Part shown: one piece after another, positions 37,201-45,675 of the stretch
Position numbering within the stretch: position 1 is the stretch's first letter
Layout of the letters: each line of letters starts with the position of its first letter
NCBI GenBank assembly: GCA_948356915.1
Contig: CAOJCG010000011.1
Coordinates: 1-64,000, forward strand
Source of the DNA: an uncultured Clostridiaceae bacterium
GTDB taxonomy: Bacteria > Bacillota > Clostridia > TANB77 > CAG-508
Length of the DNA: 64,000 bases
Direction of reading: 5' to 3'
Translations under genes and position numbers: made by a program
The notes under the pieces: model-generated
Told to the model about the DNA's origin: nothing
Database searches by the model: none
The model's input: the letters and a program-made list of their open reading frames with translations, nothing else

Positions 37201-37644
37201 TTATCTTATTTTTTTAGAAAAATGTTTAGCTACAACATCTCCTAATAAAAATGATAAAATTACTAGACAAACAAAAACCATAACATTTCCTAATATTCCA
37301 AATGATATTCCAATCACTGCCTTTATTATGTCATATATCGTGTATACTACTGCATATATTGGAAACCAAATATACTCATCCATTGATAAAAGAAGAAGAA
37401 AGAAATTATTATTTCTAATCTTTTCTCCATCTACATCGAATAATTCCCAAATAGCAAATAATAATAATGGTGCTATGTTCATTAATATGGCTAAAATTAA
37501 TATTAATATTAATCCAATTAACGACATACTGTCAAGTGCAATATTGCATAAGCAATTAATTACTAACAACGTTAACATAGCTATTACACAAAGCCATATT
37601 AAATTCTTTCTGTTCCGTGTAAATGTTATCAACTTCTCTTTCAT
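37201..37644 (-). CDS. Hypothetical membrane protein
   Basis: 147 residues with about four TM helices: LIWLCVIAMLTLLVINCLC, MSLIGLILILILAILMNIA, WFPIYAVVYTIYDIIKAVIG and VMVFVCLVILSFLLGDVVA. TAGGAGG lies 8 bases before the ATG at 37644. Codon 10 is an in-frame CGG (37615-37617), read as a triplet. Not recognised; neighbours are equally small accessory genes. Confidence 0.65.
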   Translation of the reverse strand: MKEKLITFTRNRKNLIWLCVIAMLTLLVINCLCNIALDSMSLIGLILILILAILMNIAPLLLFAIWELFDVDGEKIRNNNFFLLLLSMDEYIWFPIYAVVYTIYDIIKAVIGISFGILGNVMVFVCLVILSFLLGDVVAKHFSKKIR

Positions 37645-37728
37645 TGTTTTTCCTCCTAAGACTATTAATTTTTAATAATTGTTGCTATTTTACTTTTATT
37701 ACTTGTTCATAATAGTGTGATAAATCTT

Positions 37729-37920
37729 TTACTTTTTCTTCTCAATATTTCCACATTTTATACATTTCCAGTATTTAGGTAGTGGATCTGCTAAAAGAGA
37801 TAGTCCAAATGAAAATATGGTCAGTGCTACATAATCACCATTTGCAACTTGTTTTCCTACATAAATATGCTCTGTATTGCAACCACATTTCTTGCAAAAG
37901 TCAACTCTTATTTTTGCCAT
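37729..37920 (-). CDS. Small zinc-ribbon/membrane protein
   Basis: 63 residues. CKKCGCN near the N-terminus and CIKCGN near the C-terminus give two CxxC halves around a hydrophobic stretch (DYVALTIFSFGLSLLADPL). This is a zinc ribbon split by a membrane-like segment. Start at 37920 chosen because AAGGAGG lies 8 bases upstream; an upstream ATG at 37938 overlaps it. Not recognised. Confidence 0.65.
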   Translation of the reverse strand: MAKIRVDFCKKCGCNTEHIYVGKQVANGDYVALTIFSFGLSLLADPLPKYWKCIKCGNIEKKK

Positions 37921-37963
37921 AAAACTTTCCTCCTTCAATTATGAATTATAGGTTTATTAGTTT

Positions 37964-38158
37964 CTAAGATTTTTTACTTGCATTAATATAGCTTCTATGC
38001 TCCATTGCTTTGTTAGCTTCGATTCCTGCTGATATTTCTCTTTCTAACTTTTCCAATGATTCTGATGTAGGTCTTTTTTCTGGTGGTACTTTAACTATTT
38101 TCATTTTTCCGTTAGATTCTTCTGCAATTCTTTTTAATAGCTTTGTAGTTTGGTCCAT
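37964..38158 (-). CDS. Small hypothetical protein
   Basis: 64 residues (MDQTTKLLKRIAEESNGKMKI...), charged and helical with no TM. AGGAGGG lies 8 bases before the ATG at 38158. It is the first gene in a row of four small minus-strand genes (38158 to 36849) between an ABC exporter and the broken spoIIIAA. Not recognised. Confidence 0.6.
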   Translation of the reverse strand: MDQTTKLLKRIAEESNGKMKIVKVPPEKRPTSESLEKLEREISAGIEANKAMEHRSYINASKKS

Positions 38159-38641
38159 AAGTATGCCCTCCTAACTTAAACAATTGTTTTTCAGTTAATT
38201 TTATTACTTTTATATAATATTTAATATTTTATCACACTTTATGTATATTAACAAGCATTTTTTCATTTTTACAATTATAAATTTTCAAATTATAATTCAT
38301 ATTAAATTCTTTTTAGGTAGTTTCTTCGAAGAGCGGGCGATTATTTCTTAGCTGTTCGAGCAAAGCGAGTTACAGATAAGTTATGCGTTAGCTTAATCGC
38401 CCCTACAAATGCTTATTTTTATAATATTAAAAGAGATTTTTAGATTGCTTTCTAAAAATCTCTTTTAGGTTAAAGGTCCGTCCCCAACGTTCCGATTTCG
38501 GAACGGAAGTGAATTTAAGAATTGTTAAATAGTGAAAACTACAAAGCAATTCTATAAATTCACATACTTACCTTCTAAGAGATTTCCGTCCTACTTACCG
38601 AAAAATTCTAAGAAGCTAAGCAATGACCGTCCCTAGCGTGC
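38159..38641. repeat. 483-bp gap: repeat, terminator and 163-bp MITE-like element
   Basis: At 38320-38408 is TTTCTTCGAAGAGCGGGCGATT with the GTTCGAGCAAAGCGAG core and AATCGCCCCTACA. At about 38431-38464 an AAAGAGATTTTTAGA / TCTAAAAATCTCTTT hairpin can terminate the ABC operon. At 38473-38636 is a 163-bp element (GTCCCCAACGTTCCGATTTCGGAACG ... GCAATGACCGTCCCT), of which a copy about 92% identical by eye lies inverted at 51295-51457. Confidence 0.75.
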
Positions 38642-40476
38642 TTATTCTTCTATCTCTTCAAACTGACTATTATATAAATCTGCGTAGAAACCACCTTTTT
38701 CAAGTAGTTCTTCGTGCGAACCTTGTTCTACTATGTCTCCGATGGTTCATTACTAGTATTAGGTCAGCATTTTTTATTGTTGAAAGTCTATGGGCTATTA
38801 TGAAACTGGTTCTGCCTTTCATTAGGTTATCCATTGCAGATTGTATTTGCAATTCGGTTCTTGTATCTATCGAGCTTGTTGCTTCGTCTAGTATTAGTAT
38901 TTCGGGGTCGGCTAGTATTACTCTTGCTATTGTTAGTAATTGTTTTTGACCTGCTGATATATTACTTGTTTCTTCATCTAGTATCATGTCATATGCTTGT
39001 GGCAGTGTTTTTATGAAGTGGTGTACGTGTGCTGCTTTTGCTGCTTCTATTACTTCTGTGTCTGTGGCATTTGGCTTACTATAACGTATATTTTCTTTTA
39101 TACTTCCTCCAAATAGCCATGTGTCTTGAAGTACCATTCCGAACATTTTTCTTAGGTCTTCTCGTTTAAAATCTTTTATATTTATTCCATCTACTAATAT
39201 TGCACCTTTGTTTACATCGTAAAAACGCATTAATAGTTTTACCATTGTGGTTTTTCCTGCTCCTGTTGGGCCTACTATTGCTATTTTTTGTCCGTCTTTA
39301 ATTTTTGTGCTAAAATCGTTTATTATTATTTTGTCTTTATCATAACCAAATTGTACGTGATCAAATGTTACATTTCCTTTTAAACCTTTTATAGATTTTG
39401 GATTTTCTATATCTTTTGTTTCTTCTGGTTGTTCTAAAAATTCAAATACTCTTTCTGCTGCTGCGACCATTGCTTGTAACATACTTGATACTTGTGCTAT
39501 TTGGTTTATTGGCTGTGTGAATTGTTTGTTATATTGTATAAATGATTGTATGTTTCCTACTGTAATTTTTCCTTGTATTGCTAAATATCCACCTAATATG
39601 GCTACTGCTACATATCCTACGTTTCCTATAAAGTTCATTATTGGGTGGATTAGGCCTGATAGGAATTGAGATTTCCATGCTGAAGAATATAATTCATTAT
39701 TTGCTTTTCTAAATTCTTCTAAGGCTTTCTCTTCTCCTCCAAAGGCTTTTACTATTGTGTGCCCACTATATATTTCTTCTACTTGACCATTTACGTGCCC
39801 TAAGTAGTCTTGTTGTTTTTTAAAGTATTTTTGTGACTTTTCTACTATTATTCTTACTATTACTACTGTAACTGGTAATATTAGTAATGATATAAGTGTC
39901 ATTTCTACACTTATTGATAGCATCATTATTAATATTCCTATTAATGTACATACTGCTGTTATTATTTGTGTAATACTTTGATTTAAGTTTTGTGAGACTG
40001 TATCTATATCGTTTGTAACAATTGATAGAACTTCTCCTTTTGTTTTTTTGTCAAAGTAACTCATCGGCAATTTGTTTATTTTTTTAGCTAGGTCATTACG
40101 TAAGTTATAAGTTAGTTTTTGTGATACCCCTGTCATTGTAAAACCTTGCACTAGTGAGAATAACGCACTTATTAGGTATAGGGTAAGTAGACTTAAAAGT
40201 ATTGCCCCTATTTTACCAAAGTTTATTCCTTCTCCTCCTGATAGTTTGCTTACTAAACCATTAAATATTTCTGTTGTTGCATTTCCTAATATTTTTGGTC
40301 CTACTATTGAAAATATTGTACTTCCTATTGCAAATATTATTACTATTGCTACTGCTATTTTATATTTTGATAAATAGTCTTTTATTAATTTTTTCGTAGT
40401 TCCTTTAAAATCTTTTGCTTTTTCTATTGTTTTTCCTGCGTGTCCCCTTCCGAGGTCCGCCCATTGGTCCTGGCAT
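38642..40476 (-). CDS. ABC exporter subunit (canonical ATPase site), two CGG +1 frameshifts
   Basis: 610 residues after repair. From ATG 40476 (after AAGGAGG) the frame reads MPGPMGGP and meets CGG (C at 40452). Skipping C gives [21 protein letters not shown], the usual start of these exporters, then six TM segments. The ABC domain has Walker [11 protein letters not shown]-loop MVLQDTW, signature ISAGQKQ, Walker B LILDEATS and the H-loop (IIAHRLS). Near the end NH then CGG (C at 38741) gives [19 protein letters not shown] and a TAA at 38642. It pairs with the gene starting at 42890; the gap between them is 2 bp. Confidence 0.93.
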
Positions 40477-40478
40477 AC

Positions 40479-42890
40479 TTAGTCCACCTCCTTACTGTTA
40501 TTTCCATTTAGTTCTTCTTCTGATAATTGTGAAATTGCTATTTGTTTATATGTTTCACATGTTTTCATTAATTCTTCATGTGTTCCTTTTCCTACTACTT
40601 TTCCTTCTTCTAATACTACTATTTGCTCTGCATTCATTATTGTACTAATACGCTGTGCTACTATTATTACTGTTTTCCCTTTTACTTCTTTTGCTAAAGC
40701 TTCCCTTAGTGCCTTGTCTGTTTTTAAGTCTAATGCTGAAAAACTATCATCAAATACTAATATTTCTGGTGATATTGCAATTGCTCTTGCTATTGACAAA
40801 CGTTGTTTTTGACCTCCAGATACATTATTTCCTCCTTGTGCAATAGGAGAATCATATTTTTCTTCTTTTGCTAAAATAAATTCTTCTGCTTGTGCTATTT
40901 TAGCTGCTTTTATCATATCTTCGTCACTCATTTCAGGTTTTCCATATTTTATATTTGATTTTATTGTTCCTGAAAATAGTATTCCTTTTTGTGGTACAAA
41001 ACCTATTTTTTTCCTTAATTCTTTTATAGGTACATCCTTTATGTTTGTGCCATCTATTAGAAGTTCTCCTCTGGTTACATCATAAAAACGTGGTAGTAAG
41101 TTTACTATTGTTGACTTTCCACTTCCTGTACTTCCTATTATTGCTGTTGTTTCACCTGGTTTTGCTGTAAAGTTTATATCTGTTAGCATTTCTTCATCTG
41201 CATCTGGATATCTGAAACATACATTTTTAAATTCTACTAATCCTTTTTTATCTTCTTTAAATCTTTTTATTTTTTCTTTATTGGCTATGCTTAAGTCTTT
41301 TTCTAATACTTCATTAATACGTTTTGCTGATACTGCTGCACGTGGTAGCATAATTGATATCATTGAAATCATTAGGAAACTCATTACTATTTGCATTGTA
41401 TATTGTATAAATGCCATCATGTCTCCAACTTGCATTATACCTTCATCAACTTTGTGGCCTCCTACCCATATTATAAGTAGCATTACACTGTTCATTACAA
41501 ACATTAAGGCTGGAAACATTATGCTCATTGCACGGTTTACAAATATGTTTGCTTTCATTAGGTCTTTATTAGAACTATCAAAACGTTCTTCTTCTCTTTT
41601 ACTTGTATTAAATGCTCTTATTACTGGAAGACCTGTTAATATTTCTCTTGATACTAGATTTAGTTTATCTACTAATTCTTGTAATACTTTGAATTTTGGC
41701 ATTGCTATTGTAAATAATGTTAATACAACTCCTATAACACATAAAATAGCGAAACCTATAATCCATGCCATAGATGTGTCACTATTAGCCAGCACCCTTA
41801 AAAAGCCACCTATTCCTATAATTGGTGCATATACAACTACTCTAAATAGCATAGAAATTAAACCTTGTATTTGTTGAATGTCGTTTGTACTTCTTGTTAT
41901 TAATGATGCTGTTGAAAACTCTCTAAATTCTTTTGTAGAGAAATTCATTACTTTTTTGAATACTTTATCTCTTAAAGTTCTTCCTAAGTTAGCTGCTACT
42001 CTAGAAGATAATAGCATAATTACAATTGCTGATATCATACTAATTAATGCAATTCCTAGCATTTGAAGGCCTGATATAAATATATAGTTATTTTGAATTT
42101 TATCTGTATTCATTCCTATTGCTTTATATTCTTCTTTTACGCTATTTATTGCTGCTTGTGCTAAAATTGAGTCATTCATACCATTTAGGCTTTCTTCTAT
42201 TTTTTCGAACATAACATCAAACTGGTCTTGTGGCATTGCACCTAATAATTCTAATAGGCTCATTTGGTTCATTATTGCTGGTGGAATTGCTACATTGTCT
42301 CCATTTATTTCTTGTGCTATTTGCTCTATACCATTTTCTGCCCCAGTTTGCTCTTCTGTATTTGTTCCCATTGTAGGGGTCGCCGCCATCGGCGACCCGC
42401 TTATATTTTCTACTTCTTCACTCTTATATCCTTGCATAGTATTTACTAATTGCTGTTTTATCTTCTCCGCAGTTTGCTCATTAGTTAAATTTGAAAGAAT
42501 CATAAGTGGTTTTGCCATTAATGTTCCTAACTCATTTAGTTCATCTTTACTTAGTTCATTTATTATGTATAAATCTTCACTTTCCAACACTGGATATTTT
42601 TTCACATATTTATTAAATTCTTTTTCCTCTAAAGAATTCTTTGAAATTAATGTATATTTACTTAAAATATTTTCATCCTCTTTTGTAAAAATTAGAAGAT
42701 TATTCATTTGACTTTTACGAATTGCTTCTGGTACAGAGTTTGCAATTCCTCCTTGTTGTATACCTACATTAACTATTTTAGAGGTATAGTCTGGAAGAGT
42801 TAAATCTGCCCATGCTTGCACACATAAAAGTAATACAATTATTGTAACTGATAGTGCTGATTTTTTTAGATTTTTTAATATTTTAAACAT
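40479..42890 (-). CDS. ABC exporter subunit (degenerate site) with large extracytoplasmic insert
   Basis: 803 residues, about 200 more than usual. After TM1 (VTIIVLLLCVQAWADLTLPDY) comes a hydrophilic region of some 200 residues before TM2 (MLGIALISMISAIVIMLL), so an external domain is predicted. The ABC domain has Walker A GSTGSGKST, signature VSGGQKQRLS and Walker B ILVFDDSFSALD. Asp replaces the catalytic Glu, as in the degenerate subunits of heterodimeric exporters of the BmrC/TM287 type. A palindromic repeat is translated within the insert (GSPMAATPT, 42372-42402). No in-frame CGG. Substrate unknown; multidrug or lipid export is likely. Confidence 0.93.
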   Translation of the reverse strand: MFKILKNLKKSALSVTIIVLLLCVQAWADLTLPDYTSKIVNVGIQQGGIANSVPEAIRKSQMNNLLIFTKEDENILSKYTLISKNSLEEKEFNKYVKKYPVLESEDLYIINELSKDELNELGTLMAKPLMILSNLTNEQTAEKIKQQLVNTMQGYKSEEVENISGSPMAATPTMGTNTEEQTGAENGIEQIAQEINGDNVAIPPAIMNQMSLLELLGAMPQDQFDVMFEKIEESLNGMNDSILAQAAINSVKEEYKAIGMNTDKIQNNYIFISGLQMLGIALISMISAIVIMLLSSRVAANLGRTLRDKVFKKVMNFSTKEFREFSTASLITRSTNDIQQIQGLISMLFRVVVYAPIIGIGGFLRVLANSDTSMAWIIGFAILCVIGVVLTLFTIAMPKFKVLQELVDKLNLVSREILTGLPVIRAFNTSKREEERFDSSNKDLMKANIFVNRAMSIMFPALMFVMNSVMLLIIWVGGHKVDEGIMQVGDMMAFIQYTMQIVMSFLMISMISIMLPRAAVSAKRINEVLEKDLSIANKEKIKRFKEDKKGLVEFKNVCFRYPDADEEMLTDINFTAKPGETTAIIGSTGSGKSTIVNLLPRFYDVTRGELLIDGTNIKDVPIKELRKKIGFVPQKGILFSGTIKSNIKYGKPEMSDEDMIKAAKIAQAEEFILAKEEKYDSPIAQGGNNVSGGQKQRLSIARAIAISPEILVFDDSFSALDLKTDKALREALAKEVKGKTVIIVAQRISTIMNAEQIVVLEEGKVVGKGTHEELMKTCETYKQIAISQLSEEELNGNNSKEVD
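42372..42402. repeat. GGGGTCGCCGCC palindrome in the ABC exporter gene
   Basis: TGTAGGGGTCGCCGCCATCGGCGACCCGC, a perfect member of the intergenic palindrome family (compare 35405-35438), translated as GSPMAATPT in the external domain. Confidence 0.8.
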
Positions 42891-42906
42891 TTCACTTTTT
42901 CCTTTC

Positions 42907-43036
42907 TGTCAATGTCAATAGGGACGGAGCTTTTTGACAATAATTTTTTCACTGTGGACACTCTTTTTGATTTTCTTGTTAATAAGGACTGTCCCCTTTG
43001 ACAAAAAAAATGTCAAAAAGCTCCGTCCTATTGACA
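42907..43036. mobile_element. 130-bp MITE-like element with 27-bp terminal inverted repeats
   Basis: TGTCAATAGGGACGGAGCTTTTTGACA at 42907-42933 and its near-perfect complement at 43010-43036. The interior contains AAGGACTGTCCCCTTTGACA, so it shares the GGACNGTCC core with the 163-bp elements. No coding capacity. It lies upstream of the ABC exporter operon. Confidence 0.85.
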
Positions 43037-43271
43037 ACTTAAAATTTCCATCTTTGTATTATATTTTAGATATTTTTAAATGTCAATGAAATGGATGTGA
43101 ATTTTTTGTAAATTCTCTTTATTTTGCATTTATTAATTTTTATACTATAAAGTACATATATTACATATCATTTTATGTAATTTTGAGAAAATAGTTGAAT
43201 TTCTGTTGAAGGACGGAATAAAATATGATATTATGTGTGAAATAATATCAATATTTGTTAAAGGAGAAAAC

Positions 43272-43892
43272 ATGGAATATTTAGATATATATGATGAAAA
43301 TCAAAATTATTTAGGTAAAGAAGAGAGGTCTATTGTTCATAGAAATGCATTATGGCATAAAACAGTTCATTGTTGGTTATATGATAATAATGGAAATATT
43401 TATTTTCAAATAAGAAAAAAAGAAGGTAAATTATATACTACAGCATCAGGACATATAATGGCAGGAGAAACAGTTAAACAAGGATTTGGAAGAGAAATAA
43501 AAGAAGAAATAGGGATAAAAGTAAATTATGAAGAAGCTACTTTTGTAAATATTTATAAATTCGTTATGGATAAATTAAAAGATGATGGATCAATGTTTAG
43601 AGATAGAGCTTTTTCAAATGTTTATGTTTGTGAATATAGAGGAAATGAAACTGATTTTAATTTCGATGATAATGAACTTGATGGATTAGTAAAAGTAAAT
43701 GCCAATGAAACTTTGCAACTATTTAAAAATGAAGATGGAAAAATAATAGGACATGTAATAAAGAAATTAAAAAATACTAATACAGTAGAAAAAAAAGAAA
43801 TTGTTTTTGAAGACTTTTTAGTCAATAAAGGTGAGACTGCAATTGAAAAATATGGGGATATATTAAATAAAGTAATAGAATTAACAAGATAA
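43272..43892 (+). CDS. Nudix hydrolase (isopentenyl-diphosphate isomerase-like group)
   Basis: 206 residues. Nudix box G-x5-E-x7-R-E-x-x-E-E-x-G is present as GHIMAGETVKQGFGREIKEEIG, which binds the metal and the diphosphate. The N-terminus (EYLDIYDENQNYLGKEERSIVHRNALWHKTVHCWL) resembles the IDI-like / YfcD Nudix group. I start at 43272 because AAAGGAGA precedes that ATG; the frame is open upstream to a TTG at 43206 with no Shine-Dalgarno site. Substrate unknown. Convergent with rpmE across a shared terminator. Confidence 0.9.
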   Translation: MEYLDIYDENQNYLGKEERSIVHRNALWHKTVHCWLYDNNGNIYFQIRKKEGKLYTTASGHIMAGETVKQGFGREIKEEIGIKVNYEEATFVNIYKFVMDKLKDDGSMFRDRAFSNVYVCEYRGNETDFNFDDNELDGLVKVNANETLQLFKNEDGKIIGHVIKKLKNTNTVEKKEIVFEDFLVNKGETAIEKYGDILNKVIELTR

Positions 43893-43938
43893 TGGGATTT
43901 CCATTCTTTTTTCCACAAAAAAAGAATGGTTTCCCACT
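43893..43938. terminator. Bidirectional terminator
   Basis: GGGATTTCCATTCTTTTTT / AAAAAAAGAATGGTTTCCC, between the Nudix gene and rpmE. Confidence 0.85.
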
Positions 43939-43952
43939 CTATTTTATGCTTT

Positions 43953-44153
43953 TTATTGAATTCCATATTTTTTCTTAAATTTATCTGCTCTACCACCTGT
44001 TGTTTCTCTTTTTAAATTACCTGTCCAGTATGGATGACATTTTGAGCAAACGTCTACTTTCATATCAGCTTTTACTGAATTTGTTTTCATTACGTTTCCA
44101 CATGCACATGTAATTGTACTTTCTGTATATGTTGGATGCATTCCTTCTCTCAT
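43953..44153 (-). CDS. rpmE: 50S ribosomal protein L31
   Basis: 66 residues, starting MREGMHPTYTESTITCACG. Zinc-binding type: Cys pairs CAC near residue 16 and CSKC near residue 36. The C-terminal YWTGNLKRETTGGRADKFKKKYG is typical. AAAGAGAGG and related bases precede the start at 44153. Monocistronic or with the small gene upstream at 44244-44390. Confidence 0.96.
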   Translation of the reverse strand: MREGMHPTYTESTITCACGNVMKTNSVKADMKVDVCSKCHPYWTGNLKRETTGGRADKFKKKYGIQ

Positions 44154-44243
44154 TTTGTATTCACCTCTTCCTCTCTTTTTTAAACTATCTTTATTATATT
44201 ATCACACAAATACTTTTTTTTCAAGTATTTATATGTTTTTTAT

Positions 44244-44390
44244 TTATTTTTCTTGTTCTTGCACATATTTTGCCGAAGCTTCTAGTTCATCTTCTATTGA
44301 TGGATGAAATACAAACTTATTAACCATATTGAACAAGCATGCAAGTACTACTATAATTAATAATACCTTTTTCCAAACTTTAGCTATCAT
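44244..44390 (-). CDS. Small single-pass membrane protein
   Basis: 48 residues: MIAKVWKKVLLIIVVLACLFNMV is a TM anchor, followed by a short acidic tail (PSIEDELEASAKYVQEQEK). AGGGGAG lies 7-8 bases upstream of the ATG at 44390. Not recognised by family; it lies 90 bp upstream of rpmE on the same strand. Confidence 0.65.
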   Translation of the reverse strand: MIAKVWKKVLLIIVVLACLFNMVNKFVFHPSIEDELEASAKYVQEQEK

Positions 44391-44470
44391 TTTTTTCTCC
44401 CCTAAAAATTATACTACATATTAATTATACTATATTTTTTTATTTTGTCAATGCCCATTTTGTTAATCTT

Positions 44471-45664
44471 TTACCTTATGTTATCTTCATTTTTCCTTAA
44501 ATATATCAAATAATAAGCTATTGAAATTTGGAAAATCATTATAAATGCTGATAATCCAAGAATATATGGTATTCCTTTGTTGTACATTACTCCTGCAAAG
44601 TATAGCCCTATTGATGTTCCTATTAGGCCTATTATATATCTAATGTTTGTAAATATCATTTGATATTCATTTAATACTCTATTAATATATGGTGCATCTA
44701 TTATGTTTTCATATGCTGTTGAAATTAGAATTGACCATGTCATAGCAATAAAGCATATTGTTAAATTTTTACTTATAAATGCTATTGCATATAGTAAAAG
44801 TCTAATTCCAAATTTTATACTTACTGTTATATAATCATTTTTTCCTGTAAGATATTTTAAGGCTATAATTCCTATTAAATCTGCTATTAATCCTACTAAT
44901 AATAAATAATTTGTTGCATTTCCAGCTGAAAAATTTAATATATTTGTAAGCATTAACATTTTTAGTCCTAAGCCTGTTTTCATTGCTATTTGCCCACAAA
45001 AATAGTCTACTATATATAAACGAACTATTTTATCTTTTAGTATATACGTTATCACTTCTTTAAATTGTATTTGTTTTTCTTGAATTTGAGGTCTTTTTAT
45101 ATTTAATATTGTTATAATTGCTAGTATTAAAAATACAATTGATATTAATAAACATACATTATAATCTATTAATATATTTGCTAATGTTTTCCCTATTAAA
45201 ATACCTCCAACTAAAATTCCTATATCACTAAATAAATATTCTACTAATTTTCTTTTACTATATAATCTGTCATCTTTTTTTATTGATACAATAAAAGGAT
45301 ATATACTAATTACAATTATTCTTTCGAAAATAGTATCTAATATTACAATTATATTAATTATATTTTGATAACCTGTGTGATTTAGTATATATAATAATAT
45401 TAAACATACTCCTTTCATAAAAAATGAACTTAAAAGAATTGTTCTTATTCTTTTTAATGATAATCTTTTAGCAAGTATTATTAACACAACAACACAGCAT
45501 AAGCTTGCTACACTTAGTATTTGACTAATTTGTGTAACATTTAGCATATTGTCTTGTAGCCATAATTGCCTAAAGTTTTCCCATAAGCCTTTTGATATAC
45601 TAAAAAAGGCTAACATTACTAATATTTTATTTTCATCTTTTAATTTTGCAAATTTTTCTCCCAT
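44471..45664 (-). CDS. MFS-type transporter
   Basis: 397 residues with 11-12 predicted TM helices in two halves separated by a charged loop (RPQIQEKQIQFKEVITYI). The N-terminus ENKILVMLAFFSISKGLWENFRQLWLQ and a cytoplasmic SLKRIRTI loop after TM2 fit MFS exporters. Substrate unknown. It starts 11 bp downstream of the MATE gene's stop, so the two efflux-type transporters are probably co-transcribed. No CGG in frame. Confidence 0.85.
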   Translation of the reverse strand: MGEKFAKLKDENKILVMLAFFSISKGLWENFRQLWLQDNMLNVTQISQILSVASLCCVVVLIILAKRLSLKRIRTILLSSFFMKGVCLILLYILNHTGYQNIINIIVILDTIFERIIVISIYPFIVSIKKDDRLYSKRKLVEYLFSDIGILVGGILIGKTLANILIDYNVCLLISIVFLILAIITILNIKRPQIQEKQIQFKEVITYILKDKIVRLYIVDYFCGQIAMKTGLGLKMLMLTNILNFSAGNATNYLLLVGLIADLIGIIALKYLTGKNDYITVSIKFGIRLLLYAIAFISKNLTICFIAMTWSILISTAYENIIDAPYINRVLNEYQMIFTNIRYIIGLIGTSIGLYFAGVMYNKGIPYILGLSAFIMIFQISIAYYLIYLRKNEDNIR

Positions 45665-45675
45665 TTTTTCACCTT

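Noticed and set aside
4337..43221. A shared 14-mer GAAGGACGGAATAA at 4337-4350 and 43208-43221
   Set aside because: In 64 kb of AT-rich DNA a few 14-mer matches are expected by chance, and the flanks do not match.
43206..43271. N-terminal extension of the Nudix gene to a TTG start
   Set aside because: No Shine-Dalgarno site at 43206, while AAAGGAGA directly precedes ATG 43272, where family similarity begins.
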